Assembly (NCBI GenBank): GCA_900095095.1
Contig: FMBT01000346.1
Coordinates: 62,001-126,000 of the forward strand
Length of the DNA stretch: 64,000 nucleotides
Reading direction: 5' to 3'
Source of the DNA: Fragilariopsis cylindrus CCMP1102
Taxonomy: Eukaryota > Bacillariophyta > Bacillariophyceae > Bacillariales > Bacillariaceae
Both the position numbers and the translations under genes were made by a program. Of this stretch, positions 22,797-34,212 are shown one piece after another (the first letter of the stretch is position 1; every line of letters starts with the position of its first letter). The notes beneath the pieces are model-generated. The model ran no database searches and was not told the origin of the DNA. It saw only the letters and a program-made list of their open reading frames with translations.

Positions 22797-23879
22797 CTAC
22801 AGCTTTCTATCTTCGATCAAGGTAGTATTAGGCGTCAACGTCGCTGCCTCAACAACTTTTTCCACTTTATCATCAACTATTTGACCAAGCAATGCATCTT
22901 GAGAGTCAACAAAGCCAGTCGAAGTTTCACCGGATGTTGCGACGGAAGAAACAATTGATGCCCAGAATATTTCTGCTATTGATACAGCAAACACTCTCCA
23001 TTGAACGGGTAGGTTATAAACGACGACGTTAGCAATTGTCCATACTTTTGCATTATCTAATAATAATCCAGGAAGTTTATCTTTCACCAAGCTAGGTATC
23101 TTAGATGGTTTTGTTCCTGCTAATAATGCAGGAACTGGTAGGTCCCATAGAGAATATACAATTGGACATGCAATGAATTGTTCCATTAATATAGATGAAA
23201 TTGTTTTTGCAACTGTATGTGCAGTCCCAATATCTTCCATGGCAAGTGCATCTATTAATACATACGACGATGTTATATCCGACCATCCATCAACAAGTGG
23301 ATACCATTGAGACCATATCAGACCGGCACCAAGACCTTTTAGAAAAAATCGTTGTGTTCGTTTTGGATCAAATGATTGATCGTCAGTCGTAGTAATATCA
23401 CTGTTTATTGTTTCCTCGACAGTAGCCGTCGTAGTCGCAGTCGCAAATAAATCGTTTGGTATTTCGTCAATGATACAATCCTCTTCGCCTTCAATGCAAT
23501 CGGATTCAGCCTTCGAAATTTCCTTTTGTTGTGCTATTGCATCTCCTACACCTGCGAATGTACCGAATGTCGCACTTTGTGTAGGCAAAGGAAATGTTTG
23601 CGTTAAATATTGATATTCATTTAATAGATCCACAAAAATTTGAGCCATGAGAATACTGGTGCTTGTTGTTGGTGTCGTTATTAGTCGTTGTATGTGTCGC
23701 TTTGAATTCTTTCTTCCTGCTGTTTTATTTCGGTTAACGATACTATTACTGTTTCGCCAAGTACTTCTTGTACAACTTGTACTGCTAAATCCTTCAGTTG
23801 TACTCGTCCTGCTGCCGTTCAACACTACTGCGATGAATATACATTGCAGCAACAATTGTCTCGACATTGATTTCGTCAT
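22797..23879 (-). CDS. Mpv17/PMP22 family membrane protein
   Basis: A single exon of 360 aa. Upstream codons stay open to a GTG, but the first ATG is at 23879 in good context (ACAATGACG). The leader MTKSMSRQLLLQCIFIAVVL is hydrophobic, with TTEGFSS soon after, so ER entry and perhaps plastid or organelle-membrane targeting is possible. The family core shows YLTQTFPLPTQSATFGTFAG and GDAIAQQ. It continues with DPKRTQRFFLKGLGAGLIWS, QWYPLVD, LMEQFIACPIVYSLWDLPVP and the terminal NLPVQWRVFAVSIAEIFWAS. Members form four-helix channel-like proteins of peroxisomes, mitochondria or plastids. A Glu/Asp/Thr-rich insert separates helix 1 from the rest. Divergent from the DNAJC11-like gene. Confidence 0.88.
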   Translation of the reverse strand: MTKSMSRQLLLQCIFIAVVLNGSRTSTTEGFSSTSCTRSTWRNSNSIVNRNKTAGRKNSKRHIQRLITTPTTSTSILMAQIFVDLLNEYQYLTQTFPLPTQSATFGTFAGVGDAIAQQKEISKAESDCIEGEEDCIIDEIPNDLFATATTTATVEETINSDITTTDDQSFDPKRTQRFFLKGLGAGLIWSQWYPLVDGWSDITSSYVLIDALAMEDIGTAHTVAKTISSILMEQFIACPIVYSLWDLPVPALLAGTKPSKIPSLVKDKLPGLLLDNAKVWTIANVVVYNLPVQWRVFAVSIAEIFWASIVSSVATSGETSTGFVDSQDALLGQIVDDKVEKVVEAATLTPNTTLIEDRKL

Positions 23880-24597
23880 TGTTATATTTAGTGTTATTGC
23901 TAGTGTTTTGAATGTCTGCGTCTCTCTTGTCTTGCTGTGTGTGGTGTTCACCGCGGAATGAGCCACTAGTTTTGGGAAGACATTGTCTGCTTTTTTTCTC
24001 TCGAAATAATTTCATTTTTTTTTTCAAATTGCAATTTCGCTTCCTTCGCGACGATGTTGTTAAGAATATAGCTCATGTTGTTGTTGTTATTCGTAGGATT
24101 CGATTGGTTGTTGCGATTGGTCACGAAATCAAACTGCCACACTTTGAAGTGGCGAACAGGAGGTCGTGGAACCACGTCGTGATTAGGTGTCAACTCCGCA
24201 AAAATTATTGGGCCCCGATGTTCTGGAAGGTTGAATTTGACACTAATTCTGTCAAATTTGAGTCTCGAGTCAAGTCAAGTCTTGTCGAAGCCAACAATGA
24301 ATGATCTCTTTCGCTCTTCTTCTTTAGTCCACATACTTTTTGATGTTTGAAAATGAGATTCTGAAGATGACAGAATGACAACCAACAATTATTTAAATTC
24401 ATAGTTTTGTTGATCAACAAACTACAATTCATATCAATAAGGAACCTCTTTTACTACTACATCGGTAACGAAGCGAAGTGGACGTCTATTGTTGGTATCT
24501 CGTCTTCACTTTCGTCTCGCACCAAGACTATCACCGGCGGCATACTACAAGTACGACCACGGAAAATAGAAAAGAAAACAACGACAACAACAATAAA
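23880..24597. promoter_or_regulatory. Divergent promoter region with GAGTC cluster
   Basis: Between the Mpv17-like and DNAJC11-like genes. At 24260-24281 there are four GAGTC/AAGTC words in a row (GAGTCTCGAGTCAAGTCAAG). Similar clusters lie in two other divergent regions of the window. No gene is seen. Confidence 0.35.
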
Positions 24598-27317
24598 ATG
24601 AACGATCAACAACCCCCACAAGCAGAAGCAAAAACAAAGACGAAAAAAGAATTAGAATTCGAAAGAATTGGCCTTCAGGCTCGTGAATTTTGGGAAGAAG
24701 AAGAACGACTTATTGCCGCCGAAAAGGAAACAGAGACGAGACGGATTATTGCTGAAAAGGAACTTGAAAGAGAACGAATCGCAGCACAAGCACATTCATT
24801 AGAAAAACAAAAACAACAACAACAACAGGAAGAACAACAATGGGAAAATGACTACAACAACGGCATTCAAAATATATCACCGTCTAGTATAGCCAGTCCG
24901 GGGATGATGGCTCGGCGTGCGGAATGGCTAAAGAAACGAGAAGAAGAAGCCAATGCACGTCGTCGTCGGGAGGAAGAAAATAATAATTCGTTGACACCAC
25001 GAAAACAACAACCTAATACAAGTACTACTGCAGTTAATACAACAACTACTACTTCTAATGACGACGACGACGACGACAACGATGAAGATAGAATGATTTC
25101 CCATGACCACGACCATGATCATAATCATAATTGTGATTTTGAAGTAGGTTTAGAAAAACTTCGAGACCAAACAACTCGGATTGATAGTATTGTCGAAAAT
25201 GCAGAACGGATACTACTACAAAGCTCAGAGGAGTTAGATGAAGAATTTCAAAACATGCAGGATAAATTAGAAGAGACAGAACGAAACCTACGCAACAAGT
25301 CAAGTGATTCATCCTGTGAAATAGATATAGCAACATCAGCACAAAATAATATTGATAATAATATTCTACATAATAATTCGCAGGAGGAGGTAAATATTAT
25401 TATTGACGAGGAGGAAGTCGTGTCTCCACGAGCTTTAATGGATGAATTTTGTAGTCCCGACGACGTCGTCGAGGAAATATTGATGCATCATCTGTGTTAG
25501 CGAATCCAACACATGAAATGAAGGAAACAGCAACAACAACTGCAACCACGCAGCAACAATTGAAAGTACAATCACAAAGCAAGACAAATGATGTTGAATT
25601 AGAAGAAAAAGCCGTTAATAATATTATCGAGCCAGCAATAATAATACAACAACCACTTATTGTACAAAGTCACCCAACTGTTCAACAATATGGAGCAGAA
25701 ATTGATCCACGGACACAAGCAATGGTATCAGAAGATGATATCATAAAACCTTCAAATAGTGACAATCATGATGTATCGTCAGGGCCAGGATTTAATAAAT
25801 TTTATTCAGCAAGAAAGAATAATAATCTTGCTTTGAATTCATTTCCAAATCAAAAATCTAGAAGAAGTAGAAGATCCTCTAATTTGAACGACGACGACGA
25901 AGAAGATGAGTCGAAAATAGAATTCGTACATAAGGCAGCCACATTCGAAATTCCAGTGGAAGTCACCAATAATGGCCTCAAGTTATCACCAAAAGTCGCC
26001 GATTTGACTATGATTACGACAATACCACCATCACGAGTTGGTGGTCGCATCAGTGGGATGTTAAAAGCAACATCCAGCTTAGGAGAATCGAACACAGCAT
26101 CAGGATCGGCTACAATAGAGTATAAATCGTCGAAGTATAGCCGCCTGACGCTTGGAATGATTCGAGGATTTGAGCCTTGTTACCCTTTAATAAGTGTTGG
26201 GGGTCAAATACTTCGTTACGGTTCTAGCTTTGGGATAACCTACTACCAAAATGCCAGCAACATTTTACATCGATTTATACTGGATCACTCAGTATGGTCG
26301 CTTTCTTTTAGGCACCGCTTTTCTGATTCAAAATGGTGTTTTTCGTCGCAACTATCACGACGTCAAGATCTATCTTTATCTTTGACGAACAACAAATTAT
26401 CTGGTTTGTTTGGTTGGAATCTATTGGAACCAAATAAATTACACATACGATTTGATGCCCGTCCTAAACTTTCCGAGTACAGAAGAGCGCATTTGTACTG
26501 TCAGTGGAAATCGGGTGTTTGGAATTTTGGTATATCACTTGTCCAATCGCTTCATTCTCAGATTGCAACCGTCGGTCTGGGTTGGCGTTTATTTTCAACA
26601 AGAGGACTGGAATGGGTTATCACATGGACTCGTGGAAATGCTGTCATTCGTATACCAATCGTCGTTTCTAAGGGATTAGCCGCAAATGCAACTATTGGTC
26701 AAACGATGTACTTTTCCGTAATTTCGTATATTATTCAGCAATATACTGCAGAAATGTGGGGTTGGATTGTTATTGGAGACGATAATGATGTAAGTGACGA
26801 AGCAGATGCACCGATGGCAGTAGTACAAGATCAAAATCTGACGATGGCTCGGAGAGACGCAGCCATCCAGAAGGAGCTTATGGCTAGGCAAGCAAGTCGG
26901 AAGACTAAGAACGAGGCAGAAAGAGATGGATTGATCATAAAGGATGCAATTTACAGTATTAGAAACGGCGATGAATGGAATGTCACTATCCCATTGCAGT
27001 TCTGGGTGTCTAATTCAACACTCAAATTGCCAGCAAGACGAAAAAGTGAACTTCTGGGTTTCTATGATATTGTCACCTCTATGAAGAATAACAGTACATT
27101 ATCGGTAAATTCAAGCAACGGAAGGCGTCGTAAGTCTTCTTGGAGTTATGTATGGAATGATCTTTTCGATTGGACCCCGGAGGATGTATTGCTGCGCAGG
27201 AAGGCTGCTGCTGAACTTCCTTCTCCTACTTTGACTGTCTCATACGAATTCAAAAACCAATCGTATCAAATCACCGTCAAGGATAGTGAAGAGTTAAGGT
27301 TGCCCCATCTAGTCTAA
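24598..27317 (+). CDS. DNAJC11-like protein without J domain (DUF3395 C-terminus)
   Basis: Two long frames, 24598-25389 and 25455-27317, are in different phases. A 65-nt intron at 25390-25454 (GTAAAT..TTTTGTAG) joins them in frame to 884 aa; the alternative is a one-base indel near 25450-25500. The N-terminus is a charged coiled coil (KELEFERIGLQAREFWEEEE onwards) plus low-complexity Asn/Asp runs. No J domain or HPD is visible. The middle part, about residues 460-700, has the amphipathic strands of the DnaJ-like C11 family. The C-terminal 160 residues match DUF3395: GLIIKDAIYS, WNVTIPLQFWVSNSTLKLP, ELLGFYDIV and the last LTVSYEFKNQSYQITVKDSE. DNAJC11 associates with the mitochondrial MICOS/SAM assemblies that shape cristae. 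A role in mitochondria is inferred from family only. Confidence 0.78.
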
Positions 27318-27430
27318 TATGATCGTTAGAGGATTATTTTACTGATAGATCTTAAACTAAGTGATAAATAGCTAGATTAAATTATTACATTTCAATTATT
27401 ATATTATTCATTCTTGAAATTGCATATTAG

Positions 27431-28864
27431 CTAGTACCGACGTATCCGCTTCTTTTTGTATTCACCCGGTCGTTGAGACTGAGTTTCAAAACCCCTGCTC
27501 TTATCACCACGAACAGTACTTAAGGCTGGAATGGTTTCGGATGGTTTCTCGAAGACATCGTGGTTATCCGTGGCGTCAACAAGAAAGTCGTCTACTTCCT
27601 CCTCCTCTTCGATGTCGTCGACATCTTCGTAAATAGACTTCTGTCCGTTTTTCTTGGATGTCGGTGTTTTCTTTTCGTCATCGCTGCTATCGCTGTCACT
27701 ATCGCTGTCACTACTAGAATCTGAATCACTGCTAGAATCTTTATTATCCTTTTGTTTTGTAGTTTTTGTATCAGTTTTGGAGTCGTCACTATCTGAGTCA
27801 CCACTACTGGAATCTGAATCACTACTACTGGAATCTTCCTTCTGTTTTTGTTCAGTTTTCTTTTCTCCTTTTGACACTTTTGAATCGGAATTGTTATTCT
27901 TTAAATCAATCTTTTGCTCCTTCTTTTTACTTATTGTCGTTTTGGATTTTGATGACAATGGATCAGCCTTTTCGTTATCACTATCGGAATCATCGCTGCT
28001 GCTACTACTGCTGCTAGAATCTTCTTTCTTAATGGCTTTGTTTTTAGTAATCTTATCTTTTTTCTTTTCTTCTTGCTGCGATAATTCTGATTCAGCTTGT
28101 TCTGCCGCTTTTAGAAGCATGTCGTGACTAGTAGAAGCCACCGCAAATCGTGTATCATCTTCTGTCTTACTTTTCATATCGTTCTTGTTCCCGCTTCGTG
28201 ATATACTACCACCAAAGACTCTTTCTTCGTCTTGAATCGTCCAATCTTTAGGCACTCGTCCATATTGGTCTTCACTAATCCAATTGACACCGGTCCATGT
28301 GACTTTATTACTAGCAAGATCTCCTAAAATTCGTTTCCGCGTCACTGCCCGTCGAAAGAGTTGTCGACTTTGATCTACTACTCGTTTCCCACTTTTATAT
28401 AAAGGCATATATTTAACATCATTCGGATGATGCGCAACATATACTTGATCCAAAGCTATTTTCAGTAACTGATCGGCATCTGGTTCTTTCTGTTCGTCGC
28501 CTTCTTGTTTGGCTTCTTTGCGGCATTTCTTTTCAAGCCGTGTGAGTCGTTGACGATCTAAAAATCGTTGTCCATGTGAATTCTCTGCATTTTTCTTTTC
28601 CACCATCGATTGTTGTTTGCCTTCAATTTCTAACTTTAATCCAGCAATTTTGTCCTTGAGCTCTTGTGTTTTTTGTTGTCCCTCTGCTTCATCTTGCTGT
28701 TTCTCTTGCTTGGGATCATTTTCCTTGCTCAATATTTTGGCTAATAAGCGTTCATGTCCTCTCAATTGTTGCTTTAGGGATGTACGTTTGTTGGAATTGG
28801 AAGATTTTCCCTTTCGCCAGGGCTTGAACTTGCGATCGAGGCCGTGTTTGGTTGGGACTTTCAT
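27431..28864 (-). CDS. rRNA-processing protein EFG1-like
   Basis: A single exon of 477 aa. The EFG1 region covers about residues 28-125: SLKQQLRGHERLLAKIL, then LKDKIAGLKLEIEGKQQ, and GQRFLDRQRLTRLEKKCRKE. The last matches the (K/R)xxxVRFxERQKxxR helix of yeast Efg1, a nucleolar factor for 18S rRNA maturation. It is followed by LKIALDQVYVAHHPNDVKYM and LYKSGKRVV, which are also family features. The C-terminal half alternates Ser/Asp acidic blocks with Lys blocks (SSSSSSSDDSDSDNE and similar), as in nucleolar phosphoproteins of Nopp140 type, a probable CK2 substrate. Convergent with the DNAJC11-like gene, whose stop lies 113 nt away. Confidence 0.85.
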   Translation of the reverse strand: MKVPTKHGLDRKFKPWRKGKSSNSNKRTSLKQQLRGHERLLAKILSKENDPKQEKQQDEAEGQQKTQELKDKIAGLKLEIEGKQQSMVEKKNAENSHGQRFLDRQRLTRLEKKCRKEAKQEGDEQKEPDADQLLKIALDQVYVAHHPNDVKYMPLYKSGKRVVDQSRQLFRRAVTRKRILGDLASNKVTWTGVNWISEDQYGRVPKDWTIQDEERVFGGSISRSGNKNDMKSKTEDDTRFAVASTSHDMLLKAAEQAESELSQQEEKKKDKITKNKAIKKEDSSSSSSSSDDSDSDNEKADPLSSKSKTTISKKKEQKIDLKNNNSDSKVSKGEKKTEQKQKEDSSSSDSDSSSGDSDSDDSKTDTKTTKQKDNKDSSSDSDSSSDSDSDSDSSDDEKKTPTSKKNGQKSIYEDVDDIEEEEEVDDFLVDATDNHDVFEKPSETIPALSTVRGDKSRGFETQSQRPGEYKKKRIRRY

Positions 28865-29458
28865 AGTGAATATAATAGCTAGGAGGTATGTTCAGTTTCC
28901 GGTTTTGTTGTTGTAACAAGGGAAAAGTTCAATTAAAATATATTAATGAAAAAAAGGAGGTTTCGTTAAAAAATTGTTAACGAATTGTAAATTACTGGTG
29001 CACAACTGATGGCGCTCAGGTTTTTAGCTAAGTTACTTTTTAATCGAGCTAGTCAAGTTTAGTCTTTTATTTTCTTAGCGCTAGCCGAGGTCAGTCCTTG
29101 GAAATTTCGCGTGTAGTATCTAAAAATGGAGTCCAAACCTAGAAATCACAAAGGCTGTCATTAAAGATGTCTGGAGTTGGTTATCTAGTACGTATCGTTG
29201 AAACAGCGTTCAAAAATCTGTGAAATGCTATTCGAGTAAAGAGAGAACAGACAAGTATGTACTCTTAAAATTTTATGTCACTTAAAATCTTTTTGTTCAC
29301 ATAACTAGTCATCACTACTACTTTAGTTCTTCTAAACCGCACTTTTATCCACATTATTAGTCTACAAGAACTGATTATAAGTTGTGGTTCTGATGATGAT
29401 GCAAACTTCATATGATATTAATTCGGAGCTTCATATTCGGTCGTAGAATATTTAAATT
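28865..29458. other. Intergenic, promoter of EFG1-like gene
   Basis: No protein-like frame or RNA gene recognised. Contains the 3' flank of the gene at 29459. Confidence 0.65.
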
Positions 29459-31822
29459 CTAATGACAACAGCTGTCAAAGATTGCATCATAAACGTCATA
29501 TCCAAATTGATGCTCTAATTCTCCCTGTGCACATACTAGACAGGGTAGGGGAGAATAAAACCCCTCAACTCCACCTTCACCGAGCTGTAAGGTAGGGTTC
29601 CACAACCATCGTTCCCCACCAGTTGCACGAATCATAGCAGGAATTAATTCCCAATCAATGTGAGGGGGTATCTCAAGTTGTCCAACACTCCCTTTGTTAA
29701 CAATGTATAATGAATTGACCGCTAACAATGACGGATTTATATCTAGTTTCATGCTATCGGCATCATCGATTCCTAAATTGTACATCTCTCGGAATGATGT
29801 TACACCATTGATTCGTCTGACCAAGGATAAATACTGGATGACACAAGAATCTATATTATGTGCGTCGTTATTGTAAACGCATCCGCTATTTGTATGTCCA
29901 CGATCAGTGTCGTTGTTATCGTCTTCTTCATCTGTTAGGTATGGTGACACAGCATGCAAATAAATGGCATCCTTACCTCCACCGTCGGGATTGAGCTTGG
30001 TAACACCCAGAGACGATGCTAAGTGGTCGTCATTCATCGATACATGAATATACGCAGGCCCGTCAATAAAACCTTGGCTTAATGCACTAATCGTTACAAC
30101 TGTAACAGCTTTATGAAGTAAAAGTTCTGCCTCCACTTCGGATAGCTTCCTTTCAAAATTATTATTGTCGTGCGCTTCTGACTCTTTTTCTGAATGTGGC
30201 GATTCTTCTACTGACGTCGTTGCCTGATTTTTCCATTCCGACAATGCAGCCATCAAAACATTTGATGTGGCACTATACGTCATCAAGACTAAATGTGGTG
30301 TGGTTGATGATGATGACGATGACCCTTTATCTGTCCGTACCGACTCAACCGCGATATCAATTAATCGAATCAATGTATGTTTTAACCCTTTCGTATCACT
30401 TTGAAGATTTTTATCTCCAAGACTTCTTGATAGTTGGAAGGGTGTATCAGATCCGACTCGTGAAAGAACAGTGTGAATAATATCTAGATCTCTTGCACGA
30501 AGACGATAAAGTCTTTCCTTTTTAGTTGTTGTTACTGATTTTTTATTAGCTCTTGATAATAATAATGATTTAACACAATCATCGGCTAATAGACCAAATG
30601 ATATCAACGAATTAATTGTATCTGAAGTCAATTGTACATCGAAATCATCTTGATCAATATGAGTACCCGTATGGATCTGAGCCATCGGTATACCATCTAA
30701 TACCTGTGAATAATACTTCAATCGATCCGAAGAAGATCGTTGCTGATACCTTCCATGTTGTTCGTCGTATGAGCTATTATCATTCTTGTGTTTACTGGAT
30801 GTAGATGTAGTCGTGTCGTGAACTGTATGAGGACCGGGAATAAAAATAACAGTTTCTTCCCCATTATTATAATCATTTGTTTTGCTACTAGTAGTACTTG
30901 TATATGCCGTCGTCGTGATTGTAGAGGAATCATCAGGATGATGATCAGATTTTGATGATTTTGTTGTTTCACAATATGATAAATTATCTCGGATGAATTC
31001 TAACGGATTATCCATACAAAATACAACATCCGATTGCAGTGATGGAACAGCCGCAGTAGCAGCAGCAGCAGCATCTGTGCTGCATTCCTCGTCGTCTAGA
31101 GCAGTAATAGAAAATCTCCCATCATGGCCCATATCTCGATTATACTCTCGTACAAACATTCGATATGGTGTAACACTGGGTGGTAGTGGCCCATCATAAT
31201 CCAATGATAATGGTATCAACGAAGAAGAAAAGGAAGATTCATTATTAGTATCGTCGTTGCTGTTTGTGCTTGGCAATTGTGATGGAGAAAAATCATTGGC
31301 TCCGTTATCATCATCATGATCATCGTCTTGATTAGGAACGCGACTATTATCGTCAACGACAGAATTAGAGACGACAGCAGCAGCACAAGTTGCGGCAGCA
31401 TCGTAGACATCCATCAACGGAGAAAATCTTGCATCCATGGCAGGATCAGAAGACAGTAACGATGATAGGTCCCAATCCAATACTATCAACGTGTCCCCGT
31501 CTCCACCATCGTTATTATTATTATTGCTGTCCAGATTGTCATTATCGGTGCGGCTATTTTTTGATTGTTCCGCAAAAAGTAGTAGTACGGGTTGTTGTTG
31601 TTGTTGCAGCACTCGTTGGTGGTTGTTTCTTAACGACAGAATTGAAATGTTAGTATTCTTAGACGATGAAAATGCATTAATTGAATGGATAATATTTCGG
31701 GAAGAAAGAAAAATATTGGCTATCGCTAAAAAAATCATCATCGTCATCGTCGATTTCATTGAAAGAAAACAGTTCATAATGTTGTTGTGTCCATCGCTTC
31801 GCGAATAATACATACTGATCAT
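29459..31822 (-). CDS. Unknown protein with plastid-type leader, 787 aa
   Basis: A single exon. The frame stays open to a TTG at 31825, but the first ATG is 31822. The leader contains a hydrophobic segment (STMTMMIFLAIANIFLSS) followed by HSINAFSS, an A|F cleavage-type site, so plastid import is likely. Residues 60-320 alternate Asp/Asn/Ser low-complexity tracts with conserved-looking pieces (TLIVLDWDLSSLL, SPLMDVYDAAATCAAAVV, YRMFVREYNRDMGHDGRF). The C-terminal half is more ordered: TINSLISFGLLADDCVKSLL, LVLMTYSATSNVLMAALSEW, AVTVVTISALSQGFIDGPAY, and the end DWELIPAMIRATGGERWLWN. The order of strands and helices suggests an alpha/beta enzyme domain, but I do not recognise a family and see no certain active site. 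Confidence 0.7.
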   Translation of the reverse strand: MISMYYSRSDGHNNIMNCFLSMKSTMTMMIFLAIANIFLSSRNIIHSINAFSSSKNTNISILSLRNNHQRVLQQQQQPVLLLFAEQSKNSRTDNDNLDSNNNNNDGGDGDTLIVLDWDLSSLLSSDPAMDARFSPLMDVYDAAATCAAAVVSNSVVDDNSRVPNQDDDHDDDNGANDFSPSQLPSTNSNDDTNNESSFSSSLIPLSLDYDGPLPPSVTPYRMFVREYNRDMGHDGRFSITALDDEECSTDAAAAATAAVPSLQSDVVFCMDNPLEFIRDNLSYCETTKSSKSDHHPDDSSTITTTAYTSTTSSKTNDYNNGEETVIFIPGPHTVHDTTTSTSSKHKNDNSSYDEQHGRYQQRSSSDRLKYYSQVLDGIPMAQIHTGTHIDQDDFDVQLTSDTINSLISFGLLADDCVKSLLLSRANKKSVTTTKKERLYRLRARDLDIIHTVLSRVGSDTPFQLSRSLGDKNLQSDTKGLKHTLIRLIDIAVESVRTDKGSSSSSSTTPHLVLMTYSATSNVLMAALSEWKNQATTSVEESPHSEKESEAHDNNNFERKLSEVEAELLLHKAVTVVTISALSQGFIDGPAYIHVSMNDDHLASSLGVTKLNPDGGGKDAIYLHAVSPYLTDEEDDNNDTDRGHTNSGCVYNNDAHNIDSCVIQYLSLVRRINGVTSFREMYNLGIDDADSMKLDINPSLLAVNSLYIVNKGSVGQLEIPPHIDWELIPAMIRATGGERWLWNPTLQLGEGGVEGFYSPLPCLVCAQGELEHQFGYDVYDAIFDSCCH

Positions 31823-32329
31823 CAATTGTTATATCACAATGATAATACTACTGGTGCTGAAAGGTTGAGCGAGTTTGTAATCTGCTCCAACACTAGCTAA
31901 TATGTCTTATTGTTTGACATAATTCTATCACCACTCCCGAATACCTTCTCTTTTCGTTGTTACCGTTACAAGATTAAATCTGTATTCTGTAGGAAAGCCA
32001 TACCGTATAATCGATCATACAGTACATGTACCGTTATTTTAAAATCTTCTTTTGTAGGTGTGTCAAGTCGAGGAATCAAGGAATTTTTTAGCTTCTGACT
32101 CATATAACACGAGATAACACGATGCAAACGCGTGCTTTTTCTGAATCACGAATCGAATCCCTTTTGACTGAAGCAAATAATTAAAAATATAAAATTTTCT
32201 TCATTTATTTATTTTCTCGTTGAGACAAGCATCATCGAACATAATATATAGTATTATGCAACATACTCTTGGCGTTTCGACTATTCTTGTTGTCGCTGTT
32301 AATTACTATACTTCTACTACATACCATAC
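31823..32329. other. Divergent intergenic region
   Basis: Separates the unknown plastid protein from ALG6. AT-rich, without a recognisable gene. Short out-of-frame ATGs at 32121 and 32256 precede the ALG6 start and may act as upstream ORFs if transcribed. Confidence 0.5.
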
Positions 32330-34212
32330 ATGTTATTATTGGTCATCACCTTTTTTGATAGAATCGCTAATTTGATACCGGCAGTCAAAAATTTCATCCT
32401 GCCACCACCACCACCACCACCACCACCGCCAATAAACAACAACAACAACAACAACAACGCCGATGGCGATAATAGGATCATCGTAGCAATAATGCCGAAT
32501 AATAATGATACTGCAACTGCAACCGCTTCTTGTAGTTGGAATTTTTTAATTTTCTTTTGGTCCTTTATATGTATACTACGAATAGCAATTGGATTTCAAC
32601 CACATTCTGGACAAGACAACTATCATGGTAGTGAAGACAAGGGTGCATATGGAGGTGATTTTGAAGCACAACGACATTGGATGGAATTAACTATTCATTT
32701 ACCAATCGGTGATTGGTATTGGTATGATTTAGAATATTGGGGTTTGGATTATCCACCATTAACAGCCTACGTTAGTTGGATGTGTGGTTGGGCATCACAT
32801 TATATTGTTGGCGAAGAATCGGTTGCTTTTGAATCATCGCGTGGTATAGAGGATCCAAATCATAAGGCATTCATGAGAGGAACAGTTCTTTTATTAGATT
32901 TATGTATTTATGGTAGTGCTGTTTGGTATGCAACTGAAGGACGTGATCGTAAATCATTATGGTCAATCATGATAGCACTTTGTCAACCCGCTATTATGTT
33001 GATTGATCATGGACATTTTCAATACAATTCTGTCGCACTCGGTTTAAGTATTGCATCATTTTCATTTATAGTACAATCCGATTTTGCATCATGTGTTTGG
33101 GGTGGATTTTTCTTTACGTTAGCACTGAACTTCAAACAAATGACACTCTACTATGGTAAGAAAAATGTTTAGTAGAAAAAAAGTATGACAGTCCACAGTC
33201 GACTCACCTTAGATCTTTTCCTCGACTCACTCTTGTTGTTGAAAAAATTGTATTTATAACAATGAAAAAAAAAAAAGCACCGGTTGTATTTTTTTATCTT
33301 TTGGGACGGTGTTCATCACAGGGACCACTATCATTCATTAAGAGAATCACATCACTTGGTAGTGCTGTATTGTTTACATTTTATGTCCTGTGGGAACCAT
33401 TCGTAAAATATTCGCCGTCTGATCAATTGACACTACCACCAATCCAACGATTAGAACATGTCATACGTAGAATATTCCCATTCCAACGTGGTTTATTCGA
33501 AGGAAAGGTTTCCAATCTATGGTGTGCATTGAACGTATCACCTTTGAATATTCGTAATCGAATCCCAACTGATAAACAACCATGGTTGGCCTTATTGTTG
33601 ACACTACTTTTGGGGTTACCATCATGTTGGAAAGTTTTACAAATAGGTCTAAAAGAATCAAGATCCATAGCTACTGTAAAACGACATTGGATACTATTGT
33701 TATGGGCGACGACCTCGTGTGCCCTAAGTTTCTTCCTGGCAAGTTTCCAAGTTCATGAAAAAAGTATTTTATTGGCTCTAGCTCCGTGTACATTACTATT
33801 TTGGCAAGATCCCTTATTTATTGAATGGTTTTCTTTTGTATGTGTTTGGAGTCTATACCCATTACTTCAGGTCGATCGTCTCCAGATTGCGTATTGGTGT
33901 ATTACTACCATTTTTGCATCAATGGTATGGTTCCGTCGGATTGGTATGGGCCAAACAAAAATTATGTCTATATTTTCTGGCAAATCATTTCTGTTGCGAG
34001 CTATCCCTAATCTAAGCTTTGTTGGTATGATAGGCCTACATGTCGCACAAGCTCTAATCCCGCCACCGCCAAGATTACCAGACTTGTACGAAGTATTATG
34101 GAGTGTGGCTGGATGTGGTATGTTTTCATTTGCCTGGCTGGTAACAATTATCAAACTATACTCTTCAACATCATCGGGCCCTTCAACAAGATTTAAAGAT
34201 AAGGCTGATTAA
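32330..34212 (+). CDS. ALG6: Dolichyl-P-Glc:Man9GlcNAc2-PP-dolichol alpha-1,3-glucosyltransferase
   Basis: Exon 1 is 32330-33155 and exon 2 is 33278-34212, together 586 aa. The 122-nt intron begins GTAAGA; frame and family alignment (QMTLYY|APVVFFYLLG) require the acceptor at 33276-33277, which follows an A run instead of pyrimidines. The enzyme adds the first glucose to the lipid-linked N-glycan precursor on the lumenal ER side. Landmarks: GGDFEAQRHWMELT (catalytic Asp region), GLDYPPLTAYVSW (LDYPPLTAY at about 139-147, typical of ALG6 and not ALG8), IDHGHFQYNSVALGL, and VHEKSILLALAP in the C-terminal part. About ten or more hydrophobic segments are spread along it, as in the GT-C family. 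The N-terminus carries variable Pro and Asn runs (about 25-43) that other ALG6 proteins lack. Confidence 0.92.

Noticed and set aside
27654-28127. Plus-strand frame rich in Leu/Ser opposite the EFG1-like gene
   Set aside because: Antisense shadow of the Ser/Asp/Lys repeats of the real gene.
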